A stretch of DNA of 64,000 nucleotides from Bradyrhizobium diazoefficiens (GTDB lineage: Bacteria > Pseudomonadota > Alphaproteobacteria > Rhizobiales > Xanthobacteraceae), in NCBI RefSeq assembly GCF_016612535.1, contig NZ_JAENXS010000002.1:558001-622000 (forward strand), in the 5' to 3' direction. Below are positions 53,953 through 62,905 of this stretch, one piece after another. The stretch's first letter is position 1. Each line of letters starts with the position of its first letter. Under the pieces are notes generated by a model, which was not told where the DNA came from, made no database searches, and saw nothing but the letters and a program-made list of their open reading frames with translations. Made by a program: the position numbers and the translations under genes.

Positions 53953-54987
53953 ATGACCATCAAAAACGACGTTGTCGAAGCCATCGGCAACACCCCGCTC
54001 ATCAAACTCAAGCGTGCGTCCGAACTGACCGGCTGCACCATTCTCGGCAAGGCCGAGTTCATGAATCCCGGCCAGTCGGTCAAGGACCGCGCCGGCAAAT
54101 GGATGATCCTGGAAGCCGAGAAGCGCGGCGAGCTGAAGCCGGGCGGTCTCGTGGTGGAAGCGACCGCTGGCAATACGGGCATCGGGCTGGCGGTCGTGGC
54201 GAGCGCGCGCGGCTACCGCACGCTGATCGTGATCCCGGAGACGCAGAGCCAGGAGAAGAAGGACTTTCTGAAGCTGTGTGGCGCCGAGCTGCTGGAATCA
54301 CAGGCCCTGCCCTACTCCAATCCGAACAACTACCAGCATGTCGGCCGCCGCCTTGCCGACGAGCTGCGCAAGACCGAGCCGAATGGCGTGCTGTTCGCCG
54401 ACCAGTGGAACAATCTCGACAACGCCAAGGCGCATTACGACTCGACCGGCCCCGAGATCTGGGAGCAGACCGGCGGCAAGGTCGACGGCTTCGTCTGCTC
54501 GGTCGGCAGCGGTGGCACGCTGGCCGGCACCAGCCGCTATCTGAAAGAGAAGAACAAGAACATCCGGATCGCCTGCGCGGACCCGCACGGCGCCGGCATG
54601 TATGAATACTTCAGGACCGGCGATCCCAAGGCGACGCCGGGCGGCTCGATCACGGAAGGTATCGGCCTCAACCGCGCGACCGCGATCGTCGAGAGCGCGA
54701 AGGTTGACGACGCCTATCTCATTCCCGATGCCGAAGCTGTTACGGTAATCTACGAGCTGCTCCAGCACGAAGGCCTGTGCCTCGGCGGCTCTACCGGCAT
54801 CAACATTGTCGGCGCGATGCGGCTCGCAAAGCAGCTCGGGCCGGGCAAGACCATCGTCACCGTGCTCTGCGATTCCGGCAGCCGCTACCAGTCGAAGCTG
54901 TTCAACGCCGACTTCATGCGCGCCAAGAACCTGCCGGTGCCGGAATGGCTGGAGAAGCGCAGCAACATCAAATTGCCGTTCGTCTAG
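53953..54987 (+). CDS. cysK: Cysteine synthase A (O-acetylserine sulfhydrylase family)
   Basis: PLP enzyme making cysteine from O-acetylserine and sulfide. The 344-residue product has the PLP lysine in NPGQSVKDRAG (K44), the substrate loop EATAGNTGIG, GSGGTLAGTSRYLKE, and the phosphate-binding LGGSTGIN. It is longer than E. coli CysK (323) and has the KTIVTVLCDSGSRYQSKLF ending, so a cystathionine-beta-synthase-like specificity is not excluded. ATG at 53953; a TTG three codons upstream is rejected. Confidence 0.92.
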   Translation: MTIKNDVVEAIGNTPLIKLKRASELTGCTILGKAEFMNPGQSVKDRAGKWMILEAEKRGELKPGGLVVEATAGNTGIGLAVVASARGYRTLIVIPETQSQEKKDFLKLCGAELLESQALPYSNPNNYQHVGRRLADELRKTEPNGVLFADQWNNLDNAKAHYDSTGPEIWEQTGGKVDGFVCSVGSGGTLAGTSRYLKEKNKNIRIACADPHGAGMYEYFRTGDPKATPGGSITEGIGLNRATAIVESAKVDDAYLIPDAEAVTVIYELLQHEGLCLGGSTGINIVGAMRLAKQLGPGKTIVTVLCDSGSRYQSKLFNADFMRAKNLPVPEWLEKRSNIKLPFV

Positions 54988-54994
54988 CCCAGGA

Positions 54995-55531
54995 TCAGCT
55001 CCAGGTCGGACGCGCCGAGCCCTGCGACACGCGCGCAAGGCGCTGGTTCGACGTCGAAGGATTTTTCACCGTGCGCGCACGCGGCTCGAAGGGGTTCGTG
55101 TAGGATTCCTCGCTGTCTCCGCTCGGCCAGAACATGAGTGCCAGCATCAGGGCGAGATTGACCAGCCCGCCGACCATCGTGGCCTGATGCTCCTCGCCGA
55201 TCGTCCAGGCCGGAAACCGGCCCGCCACCAAATGATCGACGATCATGAGCGCGATCCAGCCCGGAATCACGCAGACCGGATCCCAGCCGATGTCGCGGAT
55301 GCGCATCGATTGCAGCGTGAAGGTCGCAAGTCCAAAAAAGATCATCGCGGCGATGATGGCCCAGTTTCCGGTGATGTCTTCCGGCCGGATCATGCTCGGC
55401 GACGTCGTCCGTAGCACGGCCATCGCGATCGCAAAGCAGATCGCGGTCATCACGATCGCCAGCGCGACCGAGGCCAGGAAGAAATGCAATCGCCCGAGGC
55501 GGGCATTGAGGCCAAACACGAAACCGAGCAT
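54995..55531 (-). CDS. DUF805 family membrane protein
   Basis: A 178-residue inner-membrane protein with four hydrophobic segments (about 15-40, 58-75, 88-105, 122-140). FGLNARLGRLHFFLASV and QSMRIRDIGWDPVCV are the DUF805 signatures (the usual form is RLxDIGxSG). Function is unknown. A polar C-terminal tail of about 35 residues follows. Convergent with cysK with 7 bp between the stops. Confidence 0.85.
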   Translation of the reverse strand: MLGFVFGLNARLGRLHFFLASVALAIVMTAICFAIAMAVLRTTSPSMIRPEDITGNWAIIAAMIFFGLATFTLQSMRIRDIGWDPVCVIPGWIALMIVDHLVAGRFPAWTIGEEHQATMVGGLVNLALMLALMFWPSGDSEESYTNPFEPRARTVKNPSTSNQRLARVSQGSARPTWS

Positions 55532-55640
55532 TTAACGCACCCCTTTTGCGTCACATGCGCAGAAAGAGCTTTCAGACGCGTGAAGCGGTGGGGCTCGCAG
55601 AAGACATAGTTTCCTGCCGGCGACGGAATTGCGTAGAATT

Positions 55641-57881
55641 TTACGCTTCGGGGCCCTCGCCGTGCGAAGCCGAGGCACAATAGTCGCGCCAGAACTGGCG
55701 GTAGCCTGCGCTGACCCTGGCCGCGTAAATTTCGACATTGCCGGCGGGCGAGGCCACGATCCGAGCCGGCAAGTCCGCGCGCAACTCCGCCAGATGAGCC
55801 GGCGCCGCCGCGTATTTGCAGGCGATCGCGGCGTAGCCATCGTCATCCTCGGCCACCCAGTCATCGAGGCCGACGGCCGCCACGATAGAGCCGCCGGCGC
55901 GCGACGAGGACGCGTTGCCGAGCTTGGCGACGACGGGAACGCCCGCGTAAAGCGATTCCCAGGTGCTGATACCGCCATTCTGCGGGAACGGATCGAGCGA
56001 AATGTCGACCTGCGCGAAGGCCGCCAGATGCTCGTGGCGCGGGGTCGAGCCCAGGCACGTTATATTGCCCTCGGAAACACCATGCGCGACGAACCGGGCG
56101 ATCAGGCGCTCGCGCACCAGGGAATCGTCGAGCAGCGTATGCTTCAGGATGATCCTCGATCCCGTCACCTCGCGCATCACGTTCGACCACACGCGGATGG
56201 CGTCGTCCGAGATCTTGTTGATGCGGTTGAACACACCGAAGGTCACGTAGCCATTCCGGAGCATCGGGAGCTCTGAAGGCGGCACATCCAGGATGGGATC
56301 GATCGTGTTCAGACACGGCAGATCATAGACTTTTTCGGCGAGCAGATGCCGCGCCGATTCCGGAATGAAGATCGGATCCGCAAACACGTAATCCATGGTC
56401 TGAAGGCCCGTGCCGGACGCATGTCCGAAGCCTGAGACCTGGATGGGGGCCGGCTTGCGTGCGAAGACGGAGAGCCTGTTGCCGGTGGTATGCCCGGACA
56501 CGTCGATCAGGACATCGACCTTGTCCGCCTGGATACGATCGGCCAGCTCGTCGTCCGAAAGCCGCCAGGCATCGACCCAGACGTCCGCCAATTGCTTGAA
56601 TCTGGCGGTCACCTCATCCTGTGTCGGCGAGCACGAATAGCAGACGATTTCGAATTGGGCGCGATCATGATGGCGCAGCAGAGGTAACAGGGCGAACGCC
56701 GCGGAGTGATACCAGAACTCGGCAGAGACATAACCGACCACGATCCGCCTGTCGGGATCGAGCGGCCCGGGTGAGAGCTTCCTCTGTGGCAATTTGGCGC
56801 CGATCGCATCCCACCAATGCTTTCGTGCGGCCTGCTGGACTGTGAAATCGGCGTCGGCGAGAAAGTCCAGAAAGAAGATCTTTCGCCCGATCAAGTCCGC
56901 ATCCGGCGCAATTGCCAGCGCAGCGTCGAGCAGTTCGATCGCGGAAGCGATCTCTCCCTGGTTGGCAAAACAGGCGCTCAACAGCGCCATCGCGATCGCG
57001 GAGCGCGGATTTTCCTCGAGCAAGGTGGTGCAGGCCAGGATCGCCTGCGCGGTATTCCCCAGACTGAGCGAGACCTGCGCCTTGCCCTGCAAGGCCACCT
57101 CGAGCCTTGGCGAGAGCGCTAGCGCTGCATCGAAATCCGCCGCCGCTTCTTTCGACCGCGACAGCTCAAAGTTGAGCCGTCCGCGGTGCGCCAGGATCTT
57201 CGCCGAACCGGGCCTGATCGTGAGCGCCGCTTCGAGTGCGGCTTTCGCCGCGTCGTAGCTCTTGAGCTCGATACCGACTAGACCTTTGCCTACGAGCGAT
57301 TCCACGTGCCGCGGCTGAAACAAGAGAGCCCGCTCGAAGCTTTGCCTGGCGCGGTCAAATTGGCGCAGCGCCAGCTCCGCCAGACCACGATTGCTGAGCG
57401 CATCGACGTAGTCGGGCTTCAGCCTGATCGCGCGATCGTACATTTCGATGGCCGGCTCGACGAGGCTCAGGTGCAGCAGCGCGTTGCCGAGATTGGCCAG
57501 GGCCATCGGGAAGTTCGGCTTCAGAGCGATGGCCTTTTCCAGGCAAGTGCGCGCGTCCTCATATTGTCCAAGTGCGAAATGCGTAGCTCCCAAATCGGAA
57601 AAGGCCTGTGCCGAGCGCGGGTCAACGGTCACGGCGTGCTTGAATGCCTGTCTTGCTTCCTCGAAGCGCTGGCCCGCGAACGCGCACAGTCCAAGCAGAT
57701 GCAAGGCGCTGAAATGCTCCGGCAGCTCATTCAGGATCTGGCGGCAGAGCGCTTCGGTCTCCGCATAGCGGCCCTGGCCATGGGCCGCGTTCGCGGCCGA
57801 GATGATGGCCTCCGCCTGCTTCTTGAACTTCTTCTGCAATCGCGCGTTCTGGAATGCGCGCGCGCCGGCGCTGCTCTGCAA
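55641..57881 (-). CDS. TPR repeat / O-GlcNAc-transferase-like (GT41) protein
   Basis: A 746-residue protein. Residues about 25-360 are consecutive TPR units (for example AQAFSDLGATHFALGQYEDA and VDALSNRGLAELALRQFDRA). Residues about 370-740 are the GT41/SPINDLY-like transferase domain: VVGYVSAEFWYHSAAFALLPLL, VDVLIDVSGHTTGNRLSVFARKPAPIQVSGFGH, YVTFGVFNRINKISD, LDPFPQNGGISTWESLYAGVPVV. It should add a sugar to proteins (Ser/Thr), donor unknown. The start is TTG at 57881 with GGAG about 8 nt upstream. It lies 90 bp downstream of aapP. Confidence 0.9.
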   Translation of the reverse strand: MQSSAGARAFQNARLQKKFKKQAEAIISAANAAHGQGRYAETEALCRQILNELPEHFSALHLLGLCAFAGQRFEEARQAFKHAVTVDPRSAQAFSDLGATHFALGQYEDARTCLEKAIALKPNFPMALANLGNALLHLSLVEPAIEMYDRAIRLKPDYVDALSNRGLAELALRQFDRARQSFERALLFQPRHVESLVGKGLVGIELKSYDAAKAALEAALTIRPGSAKILAHRGRLNFELSRSKEAAADFDAALALSPRLEVALQGKAQVSLSLGNTAQAILACTTLLEENPRSAIAMALLSACFANQGEIASAIELLDAALAIAPDADLIGRKIFFLDFLADADFTVQQAARKHWWDAIGAKLPQRKLSPGPLDPDRRIVVGYVSAEFWYHSAAFALLPLLRHHDRAQFEIVCYSCSPTQDEVTARFKQLADVWVDAWRLSDDELADRIQADKVDVLIDVSGHTTGNRLSVFARKPAPIQVSGFGHASGTGLQTMDYVFADPIFIPESARHLLAEKVYDLPCLNTIDPILDVPPSELPMLRNGYVTFGVFNRINKISDDAIRVWSNVMREVTGSRIILKHTLLDDSLVRERLIARFVAHGVSEGNITCLGSTPRHEHLAAFAQVDISLDPFPQNGGISTWESLYAGVPVVAKLGNASSSRAGGSIVAAVGLDDWVAEDDDGYAAIACKYAAAPAHLAELRADLPARIVASPAGNVEIYAARVSAGYRQFWRDYCASASHGEGPEA

Positions 57882-57971
57882 GGTCGCTCTCCGAAGGATG
57901 GCCGTCGAAGAGTCTACCTGATTCGCAATGCCGCCCGGTCCACCGGCGGCGCCTCCGGGATGTCCCGGAGA

Positions 57972-58712
57972 TCAGCGCAGGATCTGGCTCAGGAACAGCT
58001 TTGAGCGGGCATGCTGCGGGTTGGCGAAGAATTCATTCGGCGTGTTGGCCTCGATGATCTGGCCGGCGTCCATGAAGACGACGCGGTTGGCCACTTCCTT
58101 CGCAAAGCCCATCTCGTGGGTGACGACAAGCATGGTCATGCCCTCTTTCGCCAAGTCGACCATGGTGTCGAGGACCTCCTTGACCATTTCAGGGTCGAGC
58201 GCCGATGTCGGCTCGTCGAACAGCATCACCTTCGGGTTCATGGTCAGCGCGCGCGCAATGGCGACGCGCTGCTGCTGGCCGCCGGACATTTGCCCCGGAA
58301 ACTTGTTAGCCTGGTGCGGGATCTTGACCCGCTCCAGGAATTTCATGGCGGCCGCTTCGGCATCCTTTTTCGGGATGTTGCGCACCCAGATCGGCGCCAG
58401 CGTGCAATTGTCCAGCACCGTCAGATGCGGGAATAAGTTAAAACTCTGGAACACCATGCCGACTTCGCGGCGCACCGCATCGACATGCTTGAGATTGGGC
58501 CCGAGCTCGATACCGTCGACGACGATCTCCCCCTCCTGGAACTCCTCGAGCGCATTGATGCAGCGGATCAAGGTCGACTTGCCCGAGCCCGAAGGGCCGC
58601 AGATCACGATGCGCTCGCCCTTCTCGACCTCGAGGTCGATGTCGCGCAGCACGTGAAACTCGCCGTACCATTTGTTCAGGCCGGAAATGTTGACGATGGG
58701 TTCAGCGGACAT
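57972..58712 (-). CDS. aapP: General L-amino-acid ABC transporter ATP-binding protein AapP
   Basis: ATPase of the broad-range amino-acid importer. The 246-residue product has Walker [10 protein letters not shown], the Q-loop [10 protein letters not shown], signature [15 protein letters not shown], Walker [13 protein letters not shown] and H-loop VTHEMG. ATG at 58712; an extension into aapM is rejected. Eleven bp after aapM; last gene of aapJQMP. Confidence 0.96.
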   Translation of the reverse strand: MSAEPIVNISGLNKWYGEFHVLRDIDLEVEKGERIVICGPSGSGKSTLIRCINALEEFQEGEIVVDGIELGPNLKHVDAVRREVGMVFQSFNLFPHLTVLDNCTLAPIWVRNIPKKDAEAAAMKFLERVKIPHQANKFPGQMSGGQQQRVAIARALTMNPKVMLFDEPTSALDPEMVKEVLDTMVDLAKEGMTMLVVTHEMGFAKEVANRVVFMDAGQIIEANTPNEFFANPQHARSKLFLSQILR

Positions 58713-58723
58713 GGCGGCCTCGA

Positions 58724-60244
58724 TCAGTTGCGGCGGTGGGCGTTGAGGCGGCGCTCGACGAAGAGCGAGTAGCGCGACATTCCAAAGCAGAAGATGAAGT
58801 AGATGATCCCGGCGAAAGCAAAGCCGGTGAACAGGGTCGACGGCGTCGACCATTTCGGATCCGAAAAAGACGCCCGCAGCGAGCCCAGGAGATCGAACAG
58901 CGCCACGATCGAAACCAGCGTGGTATCCTTGAACAGCGAGATGAAGCTGTTGACGAGATTCGGAATGACGTGGCGCAGCGCCTGCGGCAGCACGATCAGC
59001 GAGGTCGTCTTCCACCACGACAGCCCCAGGGCGGCTGCGGCCTCACCCTGCCCGCGCGGGATCGCCGCAAGGCCGCCGCGAATGTTTTCGGCCTGATATG
59101 CGCCCGTGAACAGCGCTATGCTGATCAAGGCGCGCACGAGGCCATCGATGGTGAAGTTACCTGGCAGGAACAGCGGCAGCATGTAGGTGCCGAAGAACAG
59201 CACGGTGATCAGCGGCACGCCGCGCCAGAACTCGATGAAGGCGATCGAGAAGATTCGGATCAGGGGAATCGAGGCGCGGCGGCCGAGTGCCAGCGCGATG
59301 CCGATCGGCAGCGAGGTGACGATGCCGGTGACGGAGACCACCAGCGTCACCAGCAGGCCGCCCCACAAATTCGTGGCGACGATCGGTAAACCGCCGTGGT
59401 CGAGCCCCATCAGTTTGATGACGATGGCAATGGCGACGAAGGTGGCAATGCTTGATGCGAGCGCGCGCCCCCCGCCGCGCAGGCCGCCGCCGAGGACGAA
59501 AGCGATCAGCGAGACGAACGCGGTGGTGATGGCAAAATCAACCCAGACCGACTGGCCCGTCCCCTGGATCTGGTCGCGCAGCCAGATCAATGGGAAGATC
59601 AGCCAATGGATCCCTGTGCCGATCAGCACGATAAGATTGCCGGCAACCCAGAGCAGCGGCGCGATCGCCGATGTCTTGCTCAGGCTGAGCAGGCCCCGTC
59701 CGGCGCTGACGATGCTGTCGTCGAACAATTCCAGCAGGCCGGCCGTCCAGCTCAGGCCGAAACCGGTGACGCCGCCGCCATGCAGCAGGAAGAACGCCAC
59801 GACCGGAAACGCGAAGAAGAACAAGCTGGCGTTGAGCCCTTTGGCCGGCAGGCGGGGAATGAGCAGTGGCAGCAGCAGGGCCGCCGCCAGGATCAGTGCG
59901 AGATTGACCCGCCAGCGCTCCGCCTCGGGATAGAAGCCGTAGATCAGCTGCGGCAGCTTGGCCTGGATGTAGGGCCAGCAGGCGCCGACCGCGAATCCGG
60001 CGTTCTCGGCCAGGCAGGCCGTCCGGTCCTGGCCGCTCCAGACCGCATCGACGATCAGGAATTTGACCGACGGAATGACGGTGAACCAGAGCAGCAAGGC
60101 GCTGACGATCGTGAGCAGAATATTGGTCGGCGAATTGAGCAGGCGGGTGCGCAGCAGGCCGACAATACCGGTGGTCTTGACCGGCGCCGGACGCTCGGCG
60201 ACCAGGTCCTGCCGCACGAAGGATGACGCAGTGATGTCGGTCAT
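58724..60244 (-). CDS. aapM: General L-amino-acid ABC transporter permease AapM
   Basis: Inner-membrane permease, 506 residues, with the unusual long N-terminal half typical of AapM/BztC (about 1-290, several helices and a large loop) before the transport domain. The EAA loop region reads [28 protein letters not shown], as in amino-acid permeases. ATG at 60244 overlaps the aapQ stop (ATGA). Confidence 0.95.
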   Translation of the reverse strand: MTDITASSFVRQDLVAERPAPVKTTGIVGLLRTRLLNSPTNILLTIVSALLLWFTVIPSVKFLIVDAVWSGQDRTACLAENAGFAVGACWPYIQAKLPQLIYGFYPEAERWRVNLALILAAALLLPLLIPRLPAKGLNASLFFFAFPVVAFFLLHGGGVTGFGLSWTAGLLELFDDSIVSAGRGLLSLSKTSAIAPLLWVAGNLIVLIGTGIHWLIFPLIWLRDQIQGTGQSVWVDFAITTAFVSLIAFVLGGGLRGGGRALASSIATFVAIAIVIKLMGLDHGGLPIVATNLWGGLLVTLVVSVTGIVTSLPIGIALALGRRASIPLIRIFSIAFIEFWRGVPLITVLFFGTYMLPLFLPGNFTIDGLVRALISIALFTGAYQAENIRGGLAAIPRGQGEAAAALGLSWWKTTSLIVLPQALRHVIPNLVNSFISLFKDTTLVSIVALFDLLGSLRASFSDPKWSTPSTLFTGFAFAGIIYFIFCFGMSRYSLFVERRLNAHRRN

Positions 60245-61446
60245 GCGCCGAGGCTCCGGTTGAGGCGCCAGCCGTAAACGCTCATCACAAAGCTGGTGAA
60301 GAGCGAGATCAGAAGATAGACGCCCATCGTCATGGCGATGATCTCGATCGCCTGCCCGGTCTGGCTCAGCGCCGTGCCGGCCCAAACCGAAACGAGATCC
60401 GGATAGCCGATCGCGACCGCGAGCGAGGAATTCTTGGTGAGGTTGAGGTACTGATTGGTCAGCGGCGGCACGATCACGCGCATCGCTTGCGGCACCACGA
60501 TCAGCCGCAGCGTGGTGCCGCGGCTCAGGCCCAGTGAAGCTCCGGCCTCCATCTGTCCCTGGTGGACGGACAGGATGCCGGCGCGCACGATTTCCGCGAT
60601 GAATGACGCGGTATAGGTCGACAGCGCCAGCGTCAGCGCCACGAATTCCGGGATGATGCGCGCGCCACCGGCGAAATTGAAACCCTTGAGCTGCGGAAGC
60701 TCGACCGTGAAGGGCAGACCGAACACCAGCATCGTGACGAGCGGCAGCCCGAACAGCAAGGCAAGCACGTAGGGCCAGATGCGGATCACCCGGCCGGTCT
60801 GGAACAGGGCGCGTCGTGAGTAGGAGCGCAATCCCAGCGAGGCAACGACGCCGAAGGCAATCATGGCCATGAACGGCATCAATCCGGGCTGACCGATCGG
60901 ACTGGGAATGACCAGGCCACGATTGCTGATGAAGGCTAACCCGAAAAGCGAGATGCTCTGCCGCGGATTGGGCAGCGCCGCCAGCACCGCCAGGTACCAG
61001 AACAGGATCTGGAACAGGAGCGGCAGGTTGCGAATGATCTCGACATAGATCTCGCCGACGCGCGACACCAGCCAGTTCGGCGACAGCCGGCACAGCGCGA
61101 TGATGAAGCCGATCAATGTGGCGAACACGATGCCCACCACAGAGACCACGACCGTGTTCAGCAGTCCGACCACGAACACCCGCAGGAACGTGTCGGAGCC
61201 GGTGTAGGAGATCAGCGTCTGGTTGACGTCGAAGCCGGCGTTATTCCTGAGGAAGCCGAAGCCGGCGGCAATGTGCTGGTTTTCGAGGTTGGCGCGAGCG
61301 TTGGAGATGATCTCGTAGGCAATCCAGCCCAGCACCGCCGCGAAGGCAAGCTGGACGGCGACGCCGTTCCAGCCTGCCTTGCCACCCAGGACGCGCCTGA
61401 TCTTCAGCGCGATCTGGAGCGGCGGTTTACGAGCTTCGGTGCTCAT
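60241..61446 (-). CDS. aapQ: General L-amino-acid ABC transporter permease AapQ
   Basis: Partner permease of AapM, 401 residues. The EAA motif region is AEIVRAGILSVHQGQMEAGASLGLSRGTTLR. The segment VNQTLISYTGSDTFLRVFVVGLLNTV and N-terminal helices match AapQ/BztB. It starts at ATG 61446, 26 bp after aapJ, and ends by overlapping aapM. Confidence 0.96.
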   Translation of the reverse strand: MSTEARKPPLQIALKIRRVLGGKAGWNGVAVQLAFAAVLGWIAYEIISNARANLENQHIAAGFGFLRNNAGFDVNQTLISYTGSDTFLRVFVVGLLNTVVVSVVGIVFATLIGFIIALCRLSPNWLVSRVGEIYVEIIRNLPLLFQILFWYLAVLAALPNPRQSISLFGLAFISNRGLVIPSPIGQPGLMPFMAMIAFGVVASLGLRSYSRRALFQTGRVIRIWPYVLALLFGLPLVTMLVFGLPFTVELPQLKGFNFAGGARIIPEFVALTLALSTYTASFIAEIVRAGILSVHQGQMEAGASLGLSRGTTLRLIVVPQAMRVIVPPLTNQYLNLTKNSSLAVAIGYPDLVSVWAGTALSQTGQAIEIIAMTMGVYLLISLFTSFVMSVYGWRLNRSLGA

Positions 61447-61472
61447 TGCCCTGCCCCGGCCGATCGGCGGGA

Positions 61473-62489
61473 TCAGCGGATCGGCGGCGCGTACTGAAGA
61501 CCACCCTTATTCCAGAGATTGTTGAGACCACGGTTGATCTTGAGCGGCGAGCCGGCGCCGACATTGCGCTCGAACACCTCGCCGTAATTGCCGACGGCCT
61601 TCACGATCCGGATCACCCAATCGTTGGTGACGCCGAGCTGTTCGCCGAAATTGCCGTCAGAGCCGAGGACGCGCTTCAGCTCCGGATTCTCCATCTTGGC
61701 CTTCTCGTCGACGTTCTTCGAGGTGATGCCGAGCTCTTCGGCAGTGACCATGGCAAACAACGTCCATTTCACGAGGTCGAACCACTGGTCGTCGCCGTGT
61801 CGCACCATCGGTCCGAGCGGCTCCTTCGAGATGATCTCAGGAAGAATCATGTGATCATTGGGGTTGGTAAGAGTGAGGCGGTTGGCGTAAAGGCCGGACT
61901 GGTCAGTAGTGAACACGTCGCAACGTCCGGCTTCATAAGCCTTAACCGTCTCAGGGTTGGTGCCGAACGCGATCACCTCATACTTCATGTTGTTGGCCTT
62001 GAAGTAGTCGGCGAGATTCTGCTCGGTGGTGGTGCCGGTTTGCACGCAGACCGAGGCGCTGTTGAGCTCGAGCGCGGAATTCACCTTGAGCGACTTCTTC
62101 ACCATGAAGCCCTGCCCGTCATAGTAAGTCACGCCGGTGAAGTTGGCGCCGAGCGCGGTATCGCGCGAGAGGGTCCATGTGGTGTTGCGCGAGAGCACAT
62201 CGATCTCGCCGGATTGCAGCGCGGTGAAGCGGTCCTTGGCCGAGGTCGGCACGAACTTCACCTTGGTCGGATCGTTGAAGATGGCAGCCGCGATGGCGCG
62301 GCAGACGTCGACGTCGAGCCCGGTCCAGTTGCCCTTGTCGTCAGGGTTCGAGAAGCCGGGCAGGCCCTGGCTGACGCCGCAGGACAGCATGCCCCGGTCC
62401 TTGACGGTCTTGAGCGTTTGCGCGTCGGCGGCCTGGGCAGAGAGGCCGGCGGCGAGAGCAAGAGTGAGAGCCAGGGTTACGCGTTTCAT
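61473..62489 (-). CDS. aapJ: General L-amino-acid-binding protein AapJ
   Basis: Periplasmic receptor of the Aap system. The 338-residue product has a signal peptide (MKRVTLALTLALAAGLSAQAADA), then a type II binding fold: GLDVDVCRAIAAAIF, RDTALGANFTGVTYYDGQGFM. The late APPIR C-terminus is the family ending. Rhizobial Aap is needed for symbiotic amino-acid cycling and is nitrogen-regulated in rhizobia. ATG at 62489 is used, with six upstream residues rejected. A 15-bp tandem repeat lies about 96 bp upstream. Confidence 0.96.
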   Translation of the reverse strand: MKRVTLALTLALAAGLSAQAADAQTLKTVKDRGMLSCGVSQGLPGFSNPDDKGNWTGLDVDVCRAIAAAIFNDPTKVKFVPTSAKDRFTALQSGEIDVLSRNTTWTLSRDTALGANFTGVTYYDGQGFMVKKSLKVNSALELNSASVCVQTGTTTEQNLADYFKANNMKYEVIAFGTNPETVKAYEAGRCDVFTTDQSGLYANRLTLTNPNDHMILPEIISKEPLGPMVRHGDDQWFDLVKWTLFAMVTAEELGITSKNVDEKAKMENPELKRVLGSDGNFGEQLGVTNDWVIRIVKAVGNYGEVFERNVGAGSPLKINRGLNNLWNKGGLQYAPPIR

Positions 62490-62905
62490 GGGCTTTGGGC
62501 CTTTCAAAGTCGTCTGAAGGTCAGGAACATTGTCTCAGGATCGTCTCTTGCCGGGGCAAATCCTACTAAAAACTGCCTTGCAAGAGTCATGCTGGAAACA
62601 GTCATGCTGGAAACCTTGCCGAACACCCGCCGACGCCTTGAGGCCATACCTTAATCCCCGCCGCGGGCGCCTGCCGTGCCTTTATGGCTATGGCGCAAGG
62701 TCCGGTCAGACGATGGATCGAAGGTCGCAGCAGGCCCCTCAACATGCGGCGACTGAATAGCACCTGCGCATCACAGAACGACTGGCGAGCCGGGTCAAGG
62801 GGTTGACGGGACTCTTCTGTGTTCTGTTATTAACGTTCGCGGCCTTTCGGCCGTCCCGACGGCGCCATCCGCGCCCGGCAGAAACGCGCTTTTGAAAGCA
62901 GACGC
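62490..62905. other. Intergenic region aapJ-metC, 416 bp
   Basis: Divergent promoter region for aapJQMP (left) and metC (right). It contains the perfect 15-bp tandem duplication at 62585-62614. No ORF or RNA gene is supported. Confidence 0.55.
62585..62614. repeat. Perfect 15-bp tandem duplication
   Basis: AGTCATGCTGGAAAC occurs twice without spacer at 62585-62599 and 62600-62614, 96-125 bp upstream of the aapJ ATG. It may be a duplicated regulator site or a recent slippage event. Confidence 0.6.

Noticed and set aside
57972..59018. 348-codon version of aapP
   Set aside because: The extra N-terminus overlaps aapM and has no domain; ATG at 58712 fits the family.
58724..61093. 789-codon version of aapM
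   Set aside because: The first about 280 codons lie inside aapQ in another frame. The ATGA-coupled start at 60244 gives the normal AapM length.
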